A stretch of DNA of 28,968 bases from Thermoproteota archaeon (GCA_003661385.1 QMWA01000004.1:1-28968), one strand, 5' to 3'. Numbered from the stretch's first letter, positions 1-6,832 are shown. Numbers and translations are program-made. The notes: a model not told the origin generated them from the letters alone.

Positions 1-55
1 GCCTCCTACCAGGCTCTCCGGCCAAGCCTCTAGAGCACCCCGGCTCACAATACAC

Positions 56-733
56 CTACCTAACTGAGTACTTAAGGATTTCCCGAGGGTGGATAACCAC
101 AAATTGCTGAATACCCCTCGCCTTCAGAATGTCTACCACAGCTACTGCCTGCCTACTTGGGCAAATCACCTGATAGATCATGGCTCCATCTCTGAATACC
201 CTCCATCCAGGTCGATGCAGCTCTTTGATGTCCTCTTCTAAGAGGAGGCCGTTCACAACTACTTGTACATACCCCCCTACCGCCATCCTCCTGTAGAACC
301 TTGCTTGCCTATTGCATAGTGAGACACGAATCCTCTCTTCTCTACCTAAGACTTCCACCCACATTGGCACCCAAGCTTTCCCGATAACTCCTTTAAGCTT
401 ACCTTTGATATCAAGTAGTACTGTTTTTTCCTCCAGAAAAACTCTCCCAGTGATCCTTCTTGCCTCCGGTTTCACTAAGAAGAGCCCTCTAATAGCCTCC
501 CCTCTCTTAGCTTCTCCAAACCCGCTTACTATACCAAACCTAACGCAAAGAAAGCAGCAAAAGGCTCTTTCATCTCTTCCGTATGCGGAAACGCTTGTCC
601 ACCCTCTATCCCCCTCAACTCTGATCTTATCTAGCCTGAGGTTACCTGCTAACTTCTTCAGGTAACCCTCAAAGTCCTTAGCTGCCTTCTTTGCTAGACT
701 ACGGCTGAGTAAGTCTAGCCTATCTGCTATTAT
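56..733 (-). CDS. DUF2110 family protein (start codon unresolved)
   Basis: Conserved archaeal protein of unknown function that I match to DUF2110 from memory of its length (about 230 aa) and its position after tfe. The only canonical start in frame is a GTG at 475, which gives 139 aa. However, the frame stays open upstream to an in-frame TGA at 767-769, and the extension reads like real protein (FKVIIADRLDLL, then a basic helix and a mixed beta region). No ATG, GTG or TTG exists between that stop and 475. GGAGG at 751-755 and GGGG at 745-748 lie near ATA codons at 733 and 730, so I place the start at ATA 733 as a guess. It overlaps or abuts the end of tfe (stop 748-750) and is surely co-transcribed with it. 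A sequencing error or a GTG 475 start remain possible. Frame confidence is high, family moderate, start low. Confidence 0.6.
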   Translation of the reverse strand: MIADRLDLLSRSLAKKAAKDFEGYLKKLAGNLRLDKIRVEGDRGWTSVSAYGRDERAFCCFLCVRFGIVSGFGEAKRGEAIRGLFLVKPEARRITGRVFLEEKTVLLDIKGKLKGVIGKAWVPMWVEVLGREERIRVSLCNRQARFYRRMAVGGYVQVVVNGLLLEEDIKELHRPGWRVFRDGAMIYQVICPSRQAVAVVDILKARGIQQFVVIHPREILKYSVR

Positions 734-747
734 TACCTTAAATGCCC

Positions 748-1269
748 CTACCTCCTTTCGACTACCTCAATGTGCTCAAGCTTACTAATCACATCTGTAA
801 GCTTATTGACAACTCTCCCGTTATCGCTTGGGTATAAAGGTGACCCGCATACGGGGCAGTTAAAGTCTCTTTCAGCTGCCTGCTCAAGCGATACTCTAAG
901 ATGAGACTCGTCACTGGTGCATGCGTATATTATGTTACTTTTCTCATACTCAAGCTTGCGAGTCAGTGCCTCTATAACCTTATTGGCTCTCTTACGTAAG
1001 CTCATTCTAAGCCCATCTACATCAAGTTCCCAGAAGACATCATACCACTTTTTCTCATTGTCCTTGACCTTCCTATACCTTACAATGTGGTTTTCATGTA
1101 GCCTATAAAGAGCCCTCCTTACGAGCTGGAGCTTGAGATTTGCAGCCTCAGCAATCCTTCTCTCCTCAGCTTCCCCCTTCAATAGCACGTTACTTACTCT
1201 TAAAATCTCTTCGTCACCGTGGCCATTAACCAGAAATGTTATGAGCTCTGCTAGCCTGCTGCCCTTCAC
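748..1269 (-). CDS. tfe: Transcription factor E (TFE alpha), winged helix plus degenerate zinc ribbon
   Basis: Archaeal homologue of TFIIE alpha, which helps promoter opening and stabilises the RNA polymerase preinitiation complex. The 173-aa product has an N-terminal winged helix (about residues 5-90, with LKLQLVRRALYRLHENHIV as recognition region) and a charged helix. A short C-terminal zinc-ribbon region follows, with C117 and the knuckle C138-P-V-C141. The usual four-Cys ribbon has two CxxC pairs; here the partner of C117 is missing (CTSDESH), so only three cysteines remain. The start is GTG 1269, preceded by AGGGGG. The gene is second in the minus-strand set MBF1, TFE, DUF2110, 58 nt after mbf1. 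That gap has a weak AT-rich element, so it may have its own promoter. Family call is secure; zinc binding is uncertain. Confidence 0.9.
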   Translation of the reverse strand: MKGSRLAELITFLVNGHGDEEILRVSNVLLKGEAEERRIAEAANLKLQLVRRALYRLHENHIVRYRKVKDNEKKWYDVFWELDVDGLRMSLRKRANKVIEALTRKLEYEKSNIIYACTSDESHLRVSLEQAAERDFNCPVCGSPLYPSDNGRVVNKLTDVISKLEHIEVVERR

Positions 1270-1327
1270 TTAACCCCCTAAGTAGTAAGTCCTCTGTGTT
1301 ACTTAATCTTACCTGATCGTCAACTGC

Positions 1328-1846
1328 CTAACCAAATCTCCTGCTCTTTCCCTTCTTTATCTCAAGAACTTCACCTATTGTAGGGCCAGTCTCTACTCTT
1401 CCCTCGAATCTGATAGGGATAGCCTCGTCTGCTGTTTCTCTGAGTATCTTAACACCAAGTACAGCCTCTATCTTCATGCATGTCGGTATATCAGGTGTAA
1501 ACTTTCCAGCTTCTATCTTCTGTAGCATCGACTCTTTGATGCCAAGCTTCTCTGCAAGGTCTTTCTGCTTCATACCAAGCTCTTCCCTTCTCCTCCTCAC
1601 AATTAGATGATAGTTTTCAATAACCTCATACTTTTCATATAAATCTCCTGTCACATGTGTCCTGCGTTTTCTTACTTGAACATGAGTCTTCTTAGCCCTT
1701 TGTCTCTTAGCTCCTCTGCCTATGGCAGCTAAGCTGACACTCCCTCCATATCTCGCGCATATAGGGCATACTGAGACTATAGCTCCTTCAATTTGCCTCT
1801 TAACAATCTTATCAGTCTGTCTACCACAAACCTCACATTCAAACAC
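1328..1846 (-). CDS. mbf1: Multiprotein bridging factor 1 (MBF1), zinc ribbon plus HTH
   Basis: Archaeal MBF1 of 172 aa, a translation- or transcription-associated factor. The N-terminal zinc ribbon is visible as C4-x2-C7 and C27-x2-C30. A basic linker (KRQRAKKTHVQVRKRRTHV) joins it to an XRE/Cro-type helix-turn-helix at about residues 78-135, containing KQKDLAEKLGIKESMLQKIE. This order is the archaeal MBF1 architecture. The start is GTG 1846 with GGTGGTGGG just upstream. An AT-rich TATA element at 1876-1884 lies about 34 nt before the start, giving a leader of roughly 8 nt. The gene heads the minus-strand set with tfe and DUF2110 and is divergent from nac. C-terminal residues beyond the HTH (VETGPTIGEVLEIKKGKSRRFG) are basic and probably flexible. 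Confidence 0.93.
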   Translation of the reverse strand: MFECEVCGRQTDKIVKRQIEGAIVSVCPICARYGGSVSLAAIGRGAKRQRAKKTHVQVRKRRTHVTGDLYEKYEVIENYHLIVRRRREELGMKQKDLAEKLGIKESMLQKIEAGKFTPDIPTCMKIEAVLGVKILRETADEAIPIRFEGRVETGPTIGEVLEIKKGKSRRFG

Positions 1847-1875
1847 GTGCCCACCACCGTATCAGGTTATCTCAA

Positions 1876-1884
1876 CTTAAATTT
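1876..1884. promoter_or_regulatory. Shared TATA element of the mbf1/nac divergent promoter
   Basis: CTTAAATTT on the plus strand reads AAATTTAAG on the minus strand and resembles an archaeal TATA box in both directions. It is the only strong AT-rich element in the 1847-1911 gap. A start site about 26 nt away would fall near 1854 (for mbf1, GTG at 1846) and near 1906 (for nac, ATG at 1912). The spacing argues that nac starts at ATG 1912 rather than ATG 1897. Inferred from spacing only. Confidence 0.55.
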
Positions 1885-1911
1885 GGCTCTCCTATAATGT
1901 TGGGTGCACAG

Positions 1912-2265
1912 ATGCCTCGTGGGCTATCTCCTCGCCAGCTTAGGAGACTCATGAAGCAGATGGGTATGAGCATAATCGAGATCAGAGATGTAGAGTATGC
2001 CATCATAAAGACCAAAGAAGCCGAATACTACTTTGAAGCCCCTGCCGTCTCTGTGATTAAGATGAAAGACCTAGAGCAGTGGCAGATAACAGGTACGCCA
2101 GTTAAGAAGGAAGTTGAGGAGGAAGTTGAGATAAGCGAGGAAGATATAGAACTCATAGTAGAGCAGACAGGGTGTAGCAGAGATAGTGCTATAAAGGCAT
2201 TGAAGAAGGCTAAAGGAGACTTAGCTGAGGCCATACTAATTATACAGGGTGGTTCCATTGATTAA
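1912..2265 (+). CDS. nac: Nascent polypeptide-associated complex protein (archaeal NAC)
   Basis: Homodimeric archaeal NAC, a ribosome-associated chaperone that contacts nascent chains. The product is 117 aa from ATG 1912. An N-terminal basic segment (PRQLRRLMKQMGM) leads into the NAC beta-barrel (about residues 17-60). After an acidic linker comes a UBA domain (about residues 75-115, EEDIELIVEQTGCSRDSAIKALKKAKGDLAEAILII). An upstream in-frame ATG at 1897 would add five residues, but the TATA element at 1876-1884 predicts transcription starting near 1906, which favours 1912 and a nearly leaderless mRNA. The 3' end overlaps the start of the HIT gene, so the two are translated from one transcript. 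Confidence 0.93.
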   Translation: MPRGLSPRQLRRLMKQMGMSIIEIRDVEYAIIKTKEAEYYFEAPAVSVIKMKDLEQWQITGTPVKKEVEEEVEISEEDIELIVEQTGCSRDSAIKALKKAKGDLAEAILIIQGGSID

Positions 2266-2779
2266 AAGACTGTGGGCGCCCTGGAGAAGGCAGTACATAG
2301 AGGAGATAGGTAAGGGCATGGATAGAGGATGCATTTTCTGCAACGCTGTTGCTGAAAATGGTGATAAAAGCCTTCTCCTGTATGTTGACTCGCACGCCAT
2401 GGTTCTTGTAAACAAATATCCCTACAACCCTGGACACCTAATGGTGGCTCCAACTAGACATGTAGGCGACCTCCTGTTACTCTCATACGAGGAGGTAAAA
2501 TCTATGTGGAATCTGATCAAGGAATCTGTCAGGATACTGACGAGGAAGTACCGTCCAGATGGATTTAATATAGGGCTAAACTTGGGAAGGCTCGCTGGAG
2601 CAGGGATCGAAGAACATCTCCATGTCCATATAGTGCCAAGGTGGGCTGGTGATACAAACTTCATGCCTGTTATAGCGGATACAAAGGTGATATCCTCTTC
2701 ACTAAGTGACATAGTAGAGGATCTAAAGAGAGAGTTCATGCAACTGAAGCTTACTCCCAATAGCTCTCAAGAGCTCTAG
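2258..2779 (+). CDS. HIT family hydrolase (Ap4A hydrolase/phosphorylase-like)
   Basis: Histidine-triad nucleotide-binding protein of about 173 aa. The signature HLHVH followed by IVPRW (about residues 120-124) is the HxHxHxx active site, in which the middle histidine forms the nucleotidyl intermediate. The N-terminal block RLWAPWR and a CIFC motif (C25, C28), part of a zinc site in this subfamily, match archaeal HIT proteins of the Ap4A-related branch. NPGHLMVAPTRHV supplies the nucleotide-binding strand. The start is ambiguous: TTG 2258 has GGTGG about 6 nt upstream and is preferred; GTG 2249 would lie inside that motif. Either start overlaps the end of nac. The physiological substrate cannot be read from sequence. 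Confidence 0.88.
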   Translation: MIKRLWAPWRRQYIEEIGKGMDRGCIFCNAVAENGDKSLLLYVDSHAMVLVNKYPYNPGHLMVAPTRHVGDLLLLSYEEVKSMWNLIKESVRILTRKYRPDGFNIGLNLGRLAGAGIEEHLHVHIVPRWAGDTNFMPVIADTKVISSSLSDIVEDLKREFMQLKLTPNSSQEL

Positions 2780-2818
2780 CTGAACCTCTATTAAGTCAGC
2801 TGGAGAGCATGAGAAGCC

Positions 2819-2826
2819 TTATATTT
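2819..2826 (+). promoter_or_regulatory. TATA box of tRNA-Pro
   Basis: TTATATTT is centred about 27 nt before the first base of the tRNA at 2850, the usual archaeal TATA-to-start distance. It lies in the 70-nt gap after the HIT gene, so the tRNA has its own promoter. Confidence 0.6.
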
Positions 2827-2849
2827 CCCAAATATCTACGTGCTCTTTG

Positions 2850-2938
2850 GGGGGCGTGGGGTAGCTACTCCTAGCTACAGTGGTCTATCCTTCCAGCCTC
2901 GGGAGCTGGAGACCTGGGTTCAAATCCCAGCGCCCCCA
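2850..2938 (+). tRNA. tRNA-Pro(CGG) with a 14-nt D-loop intron
   Basis: The acceptor stem is 2850-2856 (GGGGGCG) paired with 2931-2937 (CGCCCCC), discriminator A at 2938. The anticodon stem CCAGC/GCTGG (2893-2897, 2905-2909) encloses loop CTCGGGA, giving anticodon CGG at 2900-2902. The T stem is 2914-2918 with 2926-2930 and the loop starts TTCAAAT. The D loop is about 14 nt too long: the consensus GGGTAGCYTGGTCTATCC of archaeal tRNA-Pro is interrupted after 2866. Removing 2867-2880 restores it exactly. No CCA is encoded. The tRNA sits between the HIT gene and the convergent FAD oxidoreductase (stop 6 nt downstream). Confidence 0.92.
2867..2880 (+). other. Putative D-loop intron of tRNA-Pro
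   Basis: The 14-nt segment starts ACTCC and ends TACAG. Exon GTAG (2861-2864) can pair with intron CTAC (2875-2878). Three-nt bulges follow: CTA (2865-2867) and AGT (2879-2881). Cutting each after its second base, as archaeal splicing endonuclease does, gives exactly the intron that restores the D loop. The inner helix is only 2 bp (CT/AG, loop CCT) and there is no outer helix, so this is a relaxed BHB. Introns outside 37/38 are known in Thermoproteota tRNAs. Confidence 0.75.
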
Positions 2939-2944
2939 CTGCCC

Positions 2945-4327
2945 CTAGTATAGCCCCTCTCTTCTTAGGATAGATCTAGCTATTATAACCCCAGAGACTG
3001 ATGCCTGAACTAGCCCCCTCGATACCCCTGCTCCATCTCCTCCAGCATATAGATTTCTAACTTCTGTTTCAAGGGTACTCTTCAGCTTTAGGCTAGAGGA
3101 GTACAACTTAATTTCAACGCCATACAAGAGCGTGTGATCAGAGTAAACCCCTGGTATCACTTTATTAAGCTGCTCCAGCATCTCAATTATGTTTCTAAGA
3201 TACCTATAGGGGAGGACATAGCTCAGGTCACCTGGTGTAACGTCCTCTAATGTCCTAGTTACTATGCTCCTCTCTATCCTCTCATGTGTGGACCTTCTGC
3301 CTCTCAGAAGGTCTCCAAGCCTTTGTATTATTGGCTTATTTCCAGCTATATTATTAGCTAGCTTAGCAATGTCGAGAGCATATGAGATAGGGTCTCTAAA
3401 TGGCTCTGTAAACCTAGTACTAACTAATACTGCGAAATTGGTGTTCTCAGTAGTGTTATCTGCTCTGCTCTGCCCATTAACAGTCACTATTCCGTTATGG
3501 ACTTCAGTGATTACCTCGCCATATGGACACACACAGAATGTCCTGACTTTGTCGTCAAATGACCTAGTATAATAAATGAACTTCGGCTCATAAAGTATGC
3601 TCGTGTACGGCTCCATAATTTCAGCCGGTACCTCGACTCTTATCCCAATATCGACTGTATCGTTGTAGACCTCTATCCCAAGCCTCTTTGCCGCCTTTCT
3701 AAGCCATGATGCTCCTGACCTCCCTGGTGCTAAAACAACGTACTTAGAGCTAAACTTCTCTCCCTCAGATGAGATAACTCCTTTTACCTCTCTTCCTTCA
3801 ACTATGATGTCGCTTACATCGGTTTCAAAATAGAATTCAACGCCATTTTCCTCGAGGTACTTCTTCAGATTTGCTAGAACTTCCTTACTCTTCTCTCCCA
3901 TATGCCTTACAGGAAATGTCAATAGCCTCAGATTCTCTCTTAGAGCTTCTCTTTTAAGCCTCTCTATTTTATCAACATCTGTTCCATATAGTTCTTCAGG
4001 CGCACCAAACCTGACATAGATGCTGTCGACGTATCTTATCAACTCAGCTAGCTTTTTTCGCCCAACATACTCGAGGAGTCTTCCTCCTACATCAGGTGAC
4101 AGGTTCAGCTTGCCATCTGAAAAAGCTCCTGCTCCGCCGTAACCAGAAACCATGTGGCAAGGTTTGCATTTTCTACAGCCTCCTCCTAGAGCCATAGGGC
4201 ACATCCTCTTCTCGAGATCTCTTCCTCTCTCTAGGATAGCTATCTTCAGCTTATCAGATCTTGTCACAAGCTCATATGCAGCAAATATCCCTGTAGGTCC
4301 AGATCCAACTATGGCTACATCCCACAA
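2945..4327 (-). CDS. NAD(P)/FAD-dependent oxidoreductase (COG2509-like)
   Basis: Flavoprotein of 460 aa. It has an N-terminal Rossmann dinucleotide-binding motif, VGSGPTGIFAAYEL at residues 7-20, and the acidic end of the second strand (ILERGR). A cysteine cluster (C43, C51, C54, C57 in CPMALGGGCRKCKPC) is followed by GYGGAGAFSDGKLNLS. These are hallmarks of the uncharacterised FAD-dependent dehydrogenase group COG2509. A C-terminal second FAD block reads LYAGGDGAGVSRGLVQASVSG. The start is TTG 4327, with GGAGGGG supplied by the last codons of the upstream phosphoesterase, so the two genes form an operon with a 2-nt gap. The substrate is unknown. The cysteines could bind a metal or an Fe-S cluster, but that is only a suggestion. 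Confidence 0.85.
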   Translation of the reverse strand: MWDVAIVGSGPTGIFAAYELVTRSDKLKIAILERGRDLEKRMCPMALGGGCRKCKPCHMVSGYGGAGAFSDGKLNLSPDVGGRLLEYVGRKKLAELIRYVDSIYVRFGAPEELYGTDVDKIERLKREALRENLRLLTFPVRHMGEKSKEVLANLKKYLEENGVEFYFETDVSDIIVEGREVKGVISSEGEKFSSKYVVLAPGRSGASWLRKAAKRLGIEVYNDTVDIGIRVEVPAEIMEPYTSILYEPKFIYYTRSFDDKVRTFCVCPYGEVITEVHNGIVTVNGQSRADNTTENTNFAVLVSTRFTEPFRDPISYALDIAKLANNIAGNKPIIQRLGDLLRGRRSTHERIERSIVTRTLEDVTPGDLSYVLPYRYLRNIIEMLEQLNKVIPGVYSDHTLLYGVEIKLYSSSLKLKSTLETEVRNLYAGGDGAGVSRGLVQASVSGVIIARSILRREGLY

Positions 4328-4329
4328 GC

Positions 4330-5064
4330 TTACCCCTCCATGGTATATACTTCTGTCACTGAAGCCTTACTCCTCCTAAGTAATGGGAGAAACTCAATAG
4401 CCTTACTGTAGTCTAGACCAGGGACAAGGTAGCTCATTGCTGGTATGATTAGGAAAGGCAGGCTTTTCTCATCCATTAGCTGGATCCTCCCCTTTACCAA
4501 AACTTTGCCTCTTTTGCCTGGTGAAACCGGGTGTGCATGAGCAAGTATGACAAGCTTACTCTCCATAAGCTTGTCATCTGGGGCAGCATGCCCATGCATG
4601 AGATACACTCTATCCATCAGGAAGCCTTTGGCCTCCTCGAGCCTTATATTGCTCATTCCCAGGGACTTTATGGTCTCTCCTATTAGCCCATCATGGTTTC
4701 CTCGGACAACAACCACTTCTTTAAAAGCCTCTCCAAGCTCCCTAAGAAGCCTACCTGCTTCAGCTAGCTCTCTTCTCCCCCCTCCTAGTACGTCATGCTT
4801 TAGATCCCCTAAAATAACCAGAGTATCCGCCTTAAGCCTTATGGAGGCTTTTACTATCTTTCTAAAGAGCCTTCTCCACTGTGAAGTTGGATGTATCCCC
4901 TGCATGGCAAGCTCTCTCTCAAATCCGATGTGCAGATCTCCAACTACCAGAACTCCAGAGCCTCTGGACTTAAGTAACAGCCCTGGTAGCCCTCTAACTG
5001 CTAGTGCTTCTCCTCCAATATTGGAATACACTCGGGTGACATCATGGCGGCTGTGATAGCTCAA
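4330..5064 (-). CDS. Calcineurin-like metallophosphoesterase
   Basis: Binuclear metallophosphoesterase of 244 aa resembling the archaeal COG1407 group. All metal-site blocks are present: GDLHIG (42-47), GDLKHD (86-91), GNHD (122-125), HGHA (157-160) and HAHP (176-179). The substrate is unknown; relatives are predicted phosphodiesterases or ICC-like enzymes. The longest frame begins at TTG 5064 and overlaps by 21 nt, head to head, with the ATG 5044 of the SWIM gene on the other strand. A GTG at codon 12 (5031) would remove the overlap and is a reasonable alternative start. The end of this gene carries the ribosome-binding site of the downstream FAD oxidoreductase. Confidence 0.88.
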   Translation of the reverse strand: MSYHSRHDVTRVYSNIGGEALAVRGLPGLLLKSRGSGVLVVGDLHIGFERELAMQGIHPTSQWRRLFRKIVKASIRLKADTLVILGDLKHDVLGGGRRELAEAGRLLRELGEAFKEVVVVRGNHDGLIGETIKSLGMSNIRLEEAKGFLMDRVYLMHGHAAPDDKLMESKLVILAHAHPVSPGKRGKVLVKGRIQLMDEKSLPFLIIPAMSYLVPGLDYSKAIEFLPLLRRSKASVTEVYTMEG

Positions 5065-5445
5065 ACAGCTCTCCTGCTTCAGCAGAGGTTATCTACAGCC
5101 TCTGAGGAGGAGGCTATTAAAACTATAGCTGACATGTATGGAAGCAGAGCTAAAAGAGCCTTAGAGGCAGTCATGCAGGGGAAGGTCAAAAAGTACGTGT
5201 TTACTCCCAGTGGAGATGTCATATGGTGTGTAGTTGGAAGGGAGAGGGAGTACTTGGTCATACCATACTGCTACTGCTCATGTGAGGATCATCTCATGAG
5301 TGTTGTAGTGAATAGAAGCGTTCCCTTCTGTTATCACATCTTAGCTGTGTTAGTTGCTCAGATAACCAGGAGATATAAAGAAATAGTCGGGGAAGATCTG
5401 ACATATTACCGGGTGATAAGAGAGCTTCTAGAGTCCACCTTGTGA
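5044..5445 (+). CDS. SWIM zinc-finger domain protein
   Basis: Small protein of 133 aa with a SWIM-type zinc finger: C78-x-C80 followed by C96-x-H98 in the segment CYCSCEDHL to FCYHILA, the CxCx(n)CxH pattern. SWIM domains mediate DNA or protein contacts, and small archaeal ones have been linked to RecA/Rad51-paralogue function; nothing nearby confirms that here. The N-terminal half is helical (TASEEEAIKTIADMYGSRAKRALEAV). No clear Shine-Dalgarno precedes ATG 5044, and GTG 5053 is an alternative. The 5' end overlaps the divergent phosphoesterase. The 3' end faces the ABC ATPase with a 6-nt gap. Confidence 0.78.
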   Translation: MAAVIAQTALLLQQRLSTASEEEAIKTIADMYGSRAKRALEAVMQGKVKKYVFTPSGDVIWCVVGREREYLVIPYCYCSCEDHLMSVVVNRSVPFCYHILAVLVAQITRRYKEIVGEDLTYYRVIRELLESTL

Positions 5446-5451
5446 GCCTAT

Positions 5452-6195
5452 TCACGCTTCCTCTATCCTGTAAACCCTCAGTGAAACTTCCTTTCTCTTC
5501 TCTATTCTCTGTATCTTCCCGTCTCTAAGCCATACTATCCTATCACTCACGTCTATCATCTTGAGGTCATGCGTTGCAGCCATGACCGTGACTCCCTTCT
5601 CTCTATTTAACTCATGTAGGAGCATTATTATGCTACGTCCAGTATCCAGGTCCAGGTTTCCTGTAGGCTCATCTGCAAGTATGATAGCTGGGTTGTTTGC
5701 TAGAGCTCTAGCTATAGCTACACGCTGCTGTTGCCCTCCTGAGAGCTCAACAGGCTTATGTTCAAGCCTATCGCCAAGCCCGACTCTGTTCAAGAGCTCT
5801 ATTGCTCTTTTCCTCCTCTCCTCTGCATCTACTCCGGCGAATATCATTGGAAGCATGACATTCTCTAATGCTGTCATTACTGGGATTAGATTGAATGTCT
5901 GGAAAATGTACCCTATCTTCCTGCACCTTAGCCATGCTAACTCATATGCATCAAGCTTCGATATGTCTACTTCATCTATGTAGATCTTGCCTGCAGTAGG
6001 CTTGTCAAGCCCACCGACCATGTTAAACAGTGTAGTTTTACCTGAACCACTAGGTCCCATTATGCTAATGTATTCTCCCTTTACAACCCTGAGATCTACT
6101 CCATCAAGTGCTTTCACGATCTCTGGCCCCATCTTATAGTACTTTTTTAGCCCTTCTGTTTCTAGTGTGTAGATCAATTTCTCACTAATGCTCAT
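5452..6195 (-). CDS. ABC transporter ATP-binding protein (LolD/MacB type)
   Basis: ATPase subunit of 247 aa. It carries Walker A GPSGSGKTT (47-55), the Q-loop glutamine at 99 (YIFQTFNLIP), signature LSGGQQQR (151-158), Walker B LADEPTGNLD (173-182) and the H-loop histidine at 209 (AATHD). The sequence context (FQTFNLIPVMTALENVMLPM, DEPTGNLD) is typical of the LolD/MacB/FtsE group that pairs with FtsX-domain permeases. The start is ATG 6195, 9 nt after the permease stop, with GGGG upstream. It forms a two-gene operon with the permease. Such transporters often move lipoproteins or peptides or act mechanically at the membrane; the substrate is not deducible here. Confidence 0.93.
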   Translation of the reverse strand: MSISEKLIYTLETEGLKKYYKMGPEIVKALDGVDLRVVKGEYISIMGPSGSGKTTLFNMVGGLDKPTAGKIYIDEVDISKLDAYELAWLRCRKIGYIFQTFNLIPVMTALENVMLPMIFAGVDAEERRKRAIELLNRVGLGDRLEHKPVELSGGQQQRVAIARALANNPAIILADEPTGNLDLDTGRSIIMLLHELNREKGVTVMAATHDLKMIDVSDRIVWLRDGKIQRIEKRKEVSLRVYRIEEA

Positions 6196-6204
6196 GGTAA
6201 CCCC

Positions 6205-6813
6205 TCATATAACGAACCTCAAAGCTTCCGCAGGATCTAACTTAGCTGCTCTATAAGCTGGATATGCTGCAGCCAAGACAGATAAACCAACGGATATAGC
6301 CTCAGCGCGAGCGAATACTGCCAGCATAGACCCACCTGGGATCTTAAAGATCGCCATAGCCCCCAGTGTCTTTGCTGTTAAGGCTACTGTAGCAAATATC
6401 CCCACGATGTAGCCAAGAAGCCCCCCGATGAACCCAAGCAGAGCGCTCTCTATCAAGAAAATCTCGAGAATATGCCTGTACAGCGCGCCAAGGCACTTCA
6501 TCGTACCTATCTCCCTAGTTCTCTCTGCAACAGCCATGAATATCGAGTTCATTATCCCTGCTCCAGCTACCAGAACAGAAAGGATCAGCATCCATATGTA
6601 GTACTCCTTCAACGTCCCTGCTTCACTTCCCATAACTCTAGAGACTGTCGCTGTAAGAACGAGCGTCGTGTAGAATGCAATGGAGAGTGTGACTCCGCTT
6701 ACGGTCAGCAGAACTCTGCTAAACCTCTTTTGGATAAAGGCTATCACTAGCTTAAACACCTCGCTGGTCGGGAAGTATATCTTCGCTTCACGCTCTCTCA
6801 AGTTACCTACCAC
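6205..6813 (-). CDS. Compact FtsX-domain ABC transporter permease
   Basis: Membrane subunit of the transporter, with four predicted transmembrane helices: SRVLLTVSGVTLSIAFYTTLVLTA, YIWMLILSVLVAGAGIMNSIFMA, EIFLIESALLGFIGGLLGYIVGI and AISVGLSVLAAAYPAY. The coupling segment AERTREIGTMKCLGA and the ending YRAAKLDPAEALRFV are diagnostic of FtsX/MacB permeases. The large extracytoplasmic domain normally found between helices 1 and 2 is reduced to about 20 residues. The open frame reaches TTG 6855, but a TATA box at 6833-6840 lies inside it, so transcription should begin near 6811. I therefore prefer GTG 6813 (202 aa) or TTG 6801, which has GGTAGGT just upstream. Confidence 0.85.
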   Translation of the reverse strand: MVGNLREREAKIYFPTSEVFKLVIAFIQKRFSRVLLTVSGVTLSIAFYTTLVLTATVSRVMGSEAGTLKEYYIWMLILSVLVAGAGIMNSIFMAVAERTREIGTMKCLGALYRHILEIFLIESALLGFIGGLLGYIVGIFATVALTAKTLGAMAIFKIPGGSMLAVFARAEAISVGLSVLAAAYPAYRAAKLDPAEALRFVI

Positions 6814-6832
6814 AGCCTCACTGTGTGTATGC

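Noticed and set aside
1-48. Partial feature on the minus strand at the left edge: GTG 48 opens a frame (SRGALEAWPESLVGG) that runs off the window; bases 42 downward also start GCCGGGGTGC like the tRNA-Ser of this window.
   Set aside because: Sixteen codons are too few to assign a gene, and as a tRNA the next part gives no acceptable anticodon loop (no T33). It needs sequence beyond the edge.
312-665. Plus-strand open frame opposite DUF2110 (117 codons).
   Set aside because: Composition is rich in Ser/Leu/Pro, typical of antisense to a charged protein; the minus-strand frame has conserved-looking sequence.
4547-5056. Plus-strand open frame of 169 codons opposite the phosphoesterase.
   Set aside because: Ser/Pro-rich shadow; the minus strand holds all five metallophosphoesterase motifs.
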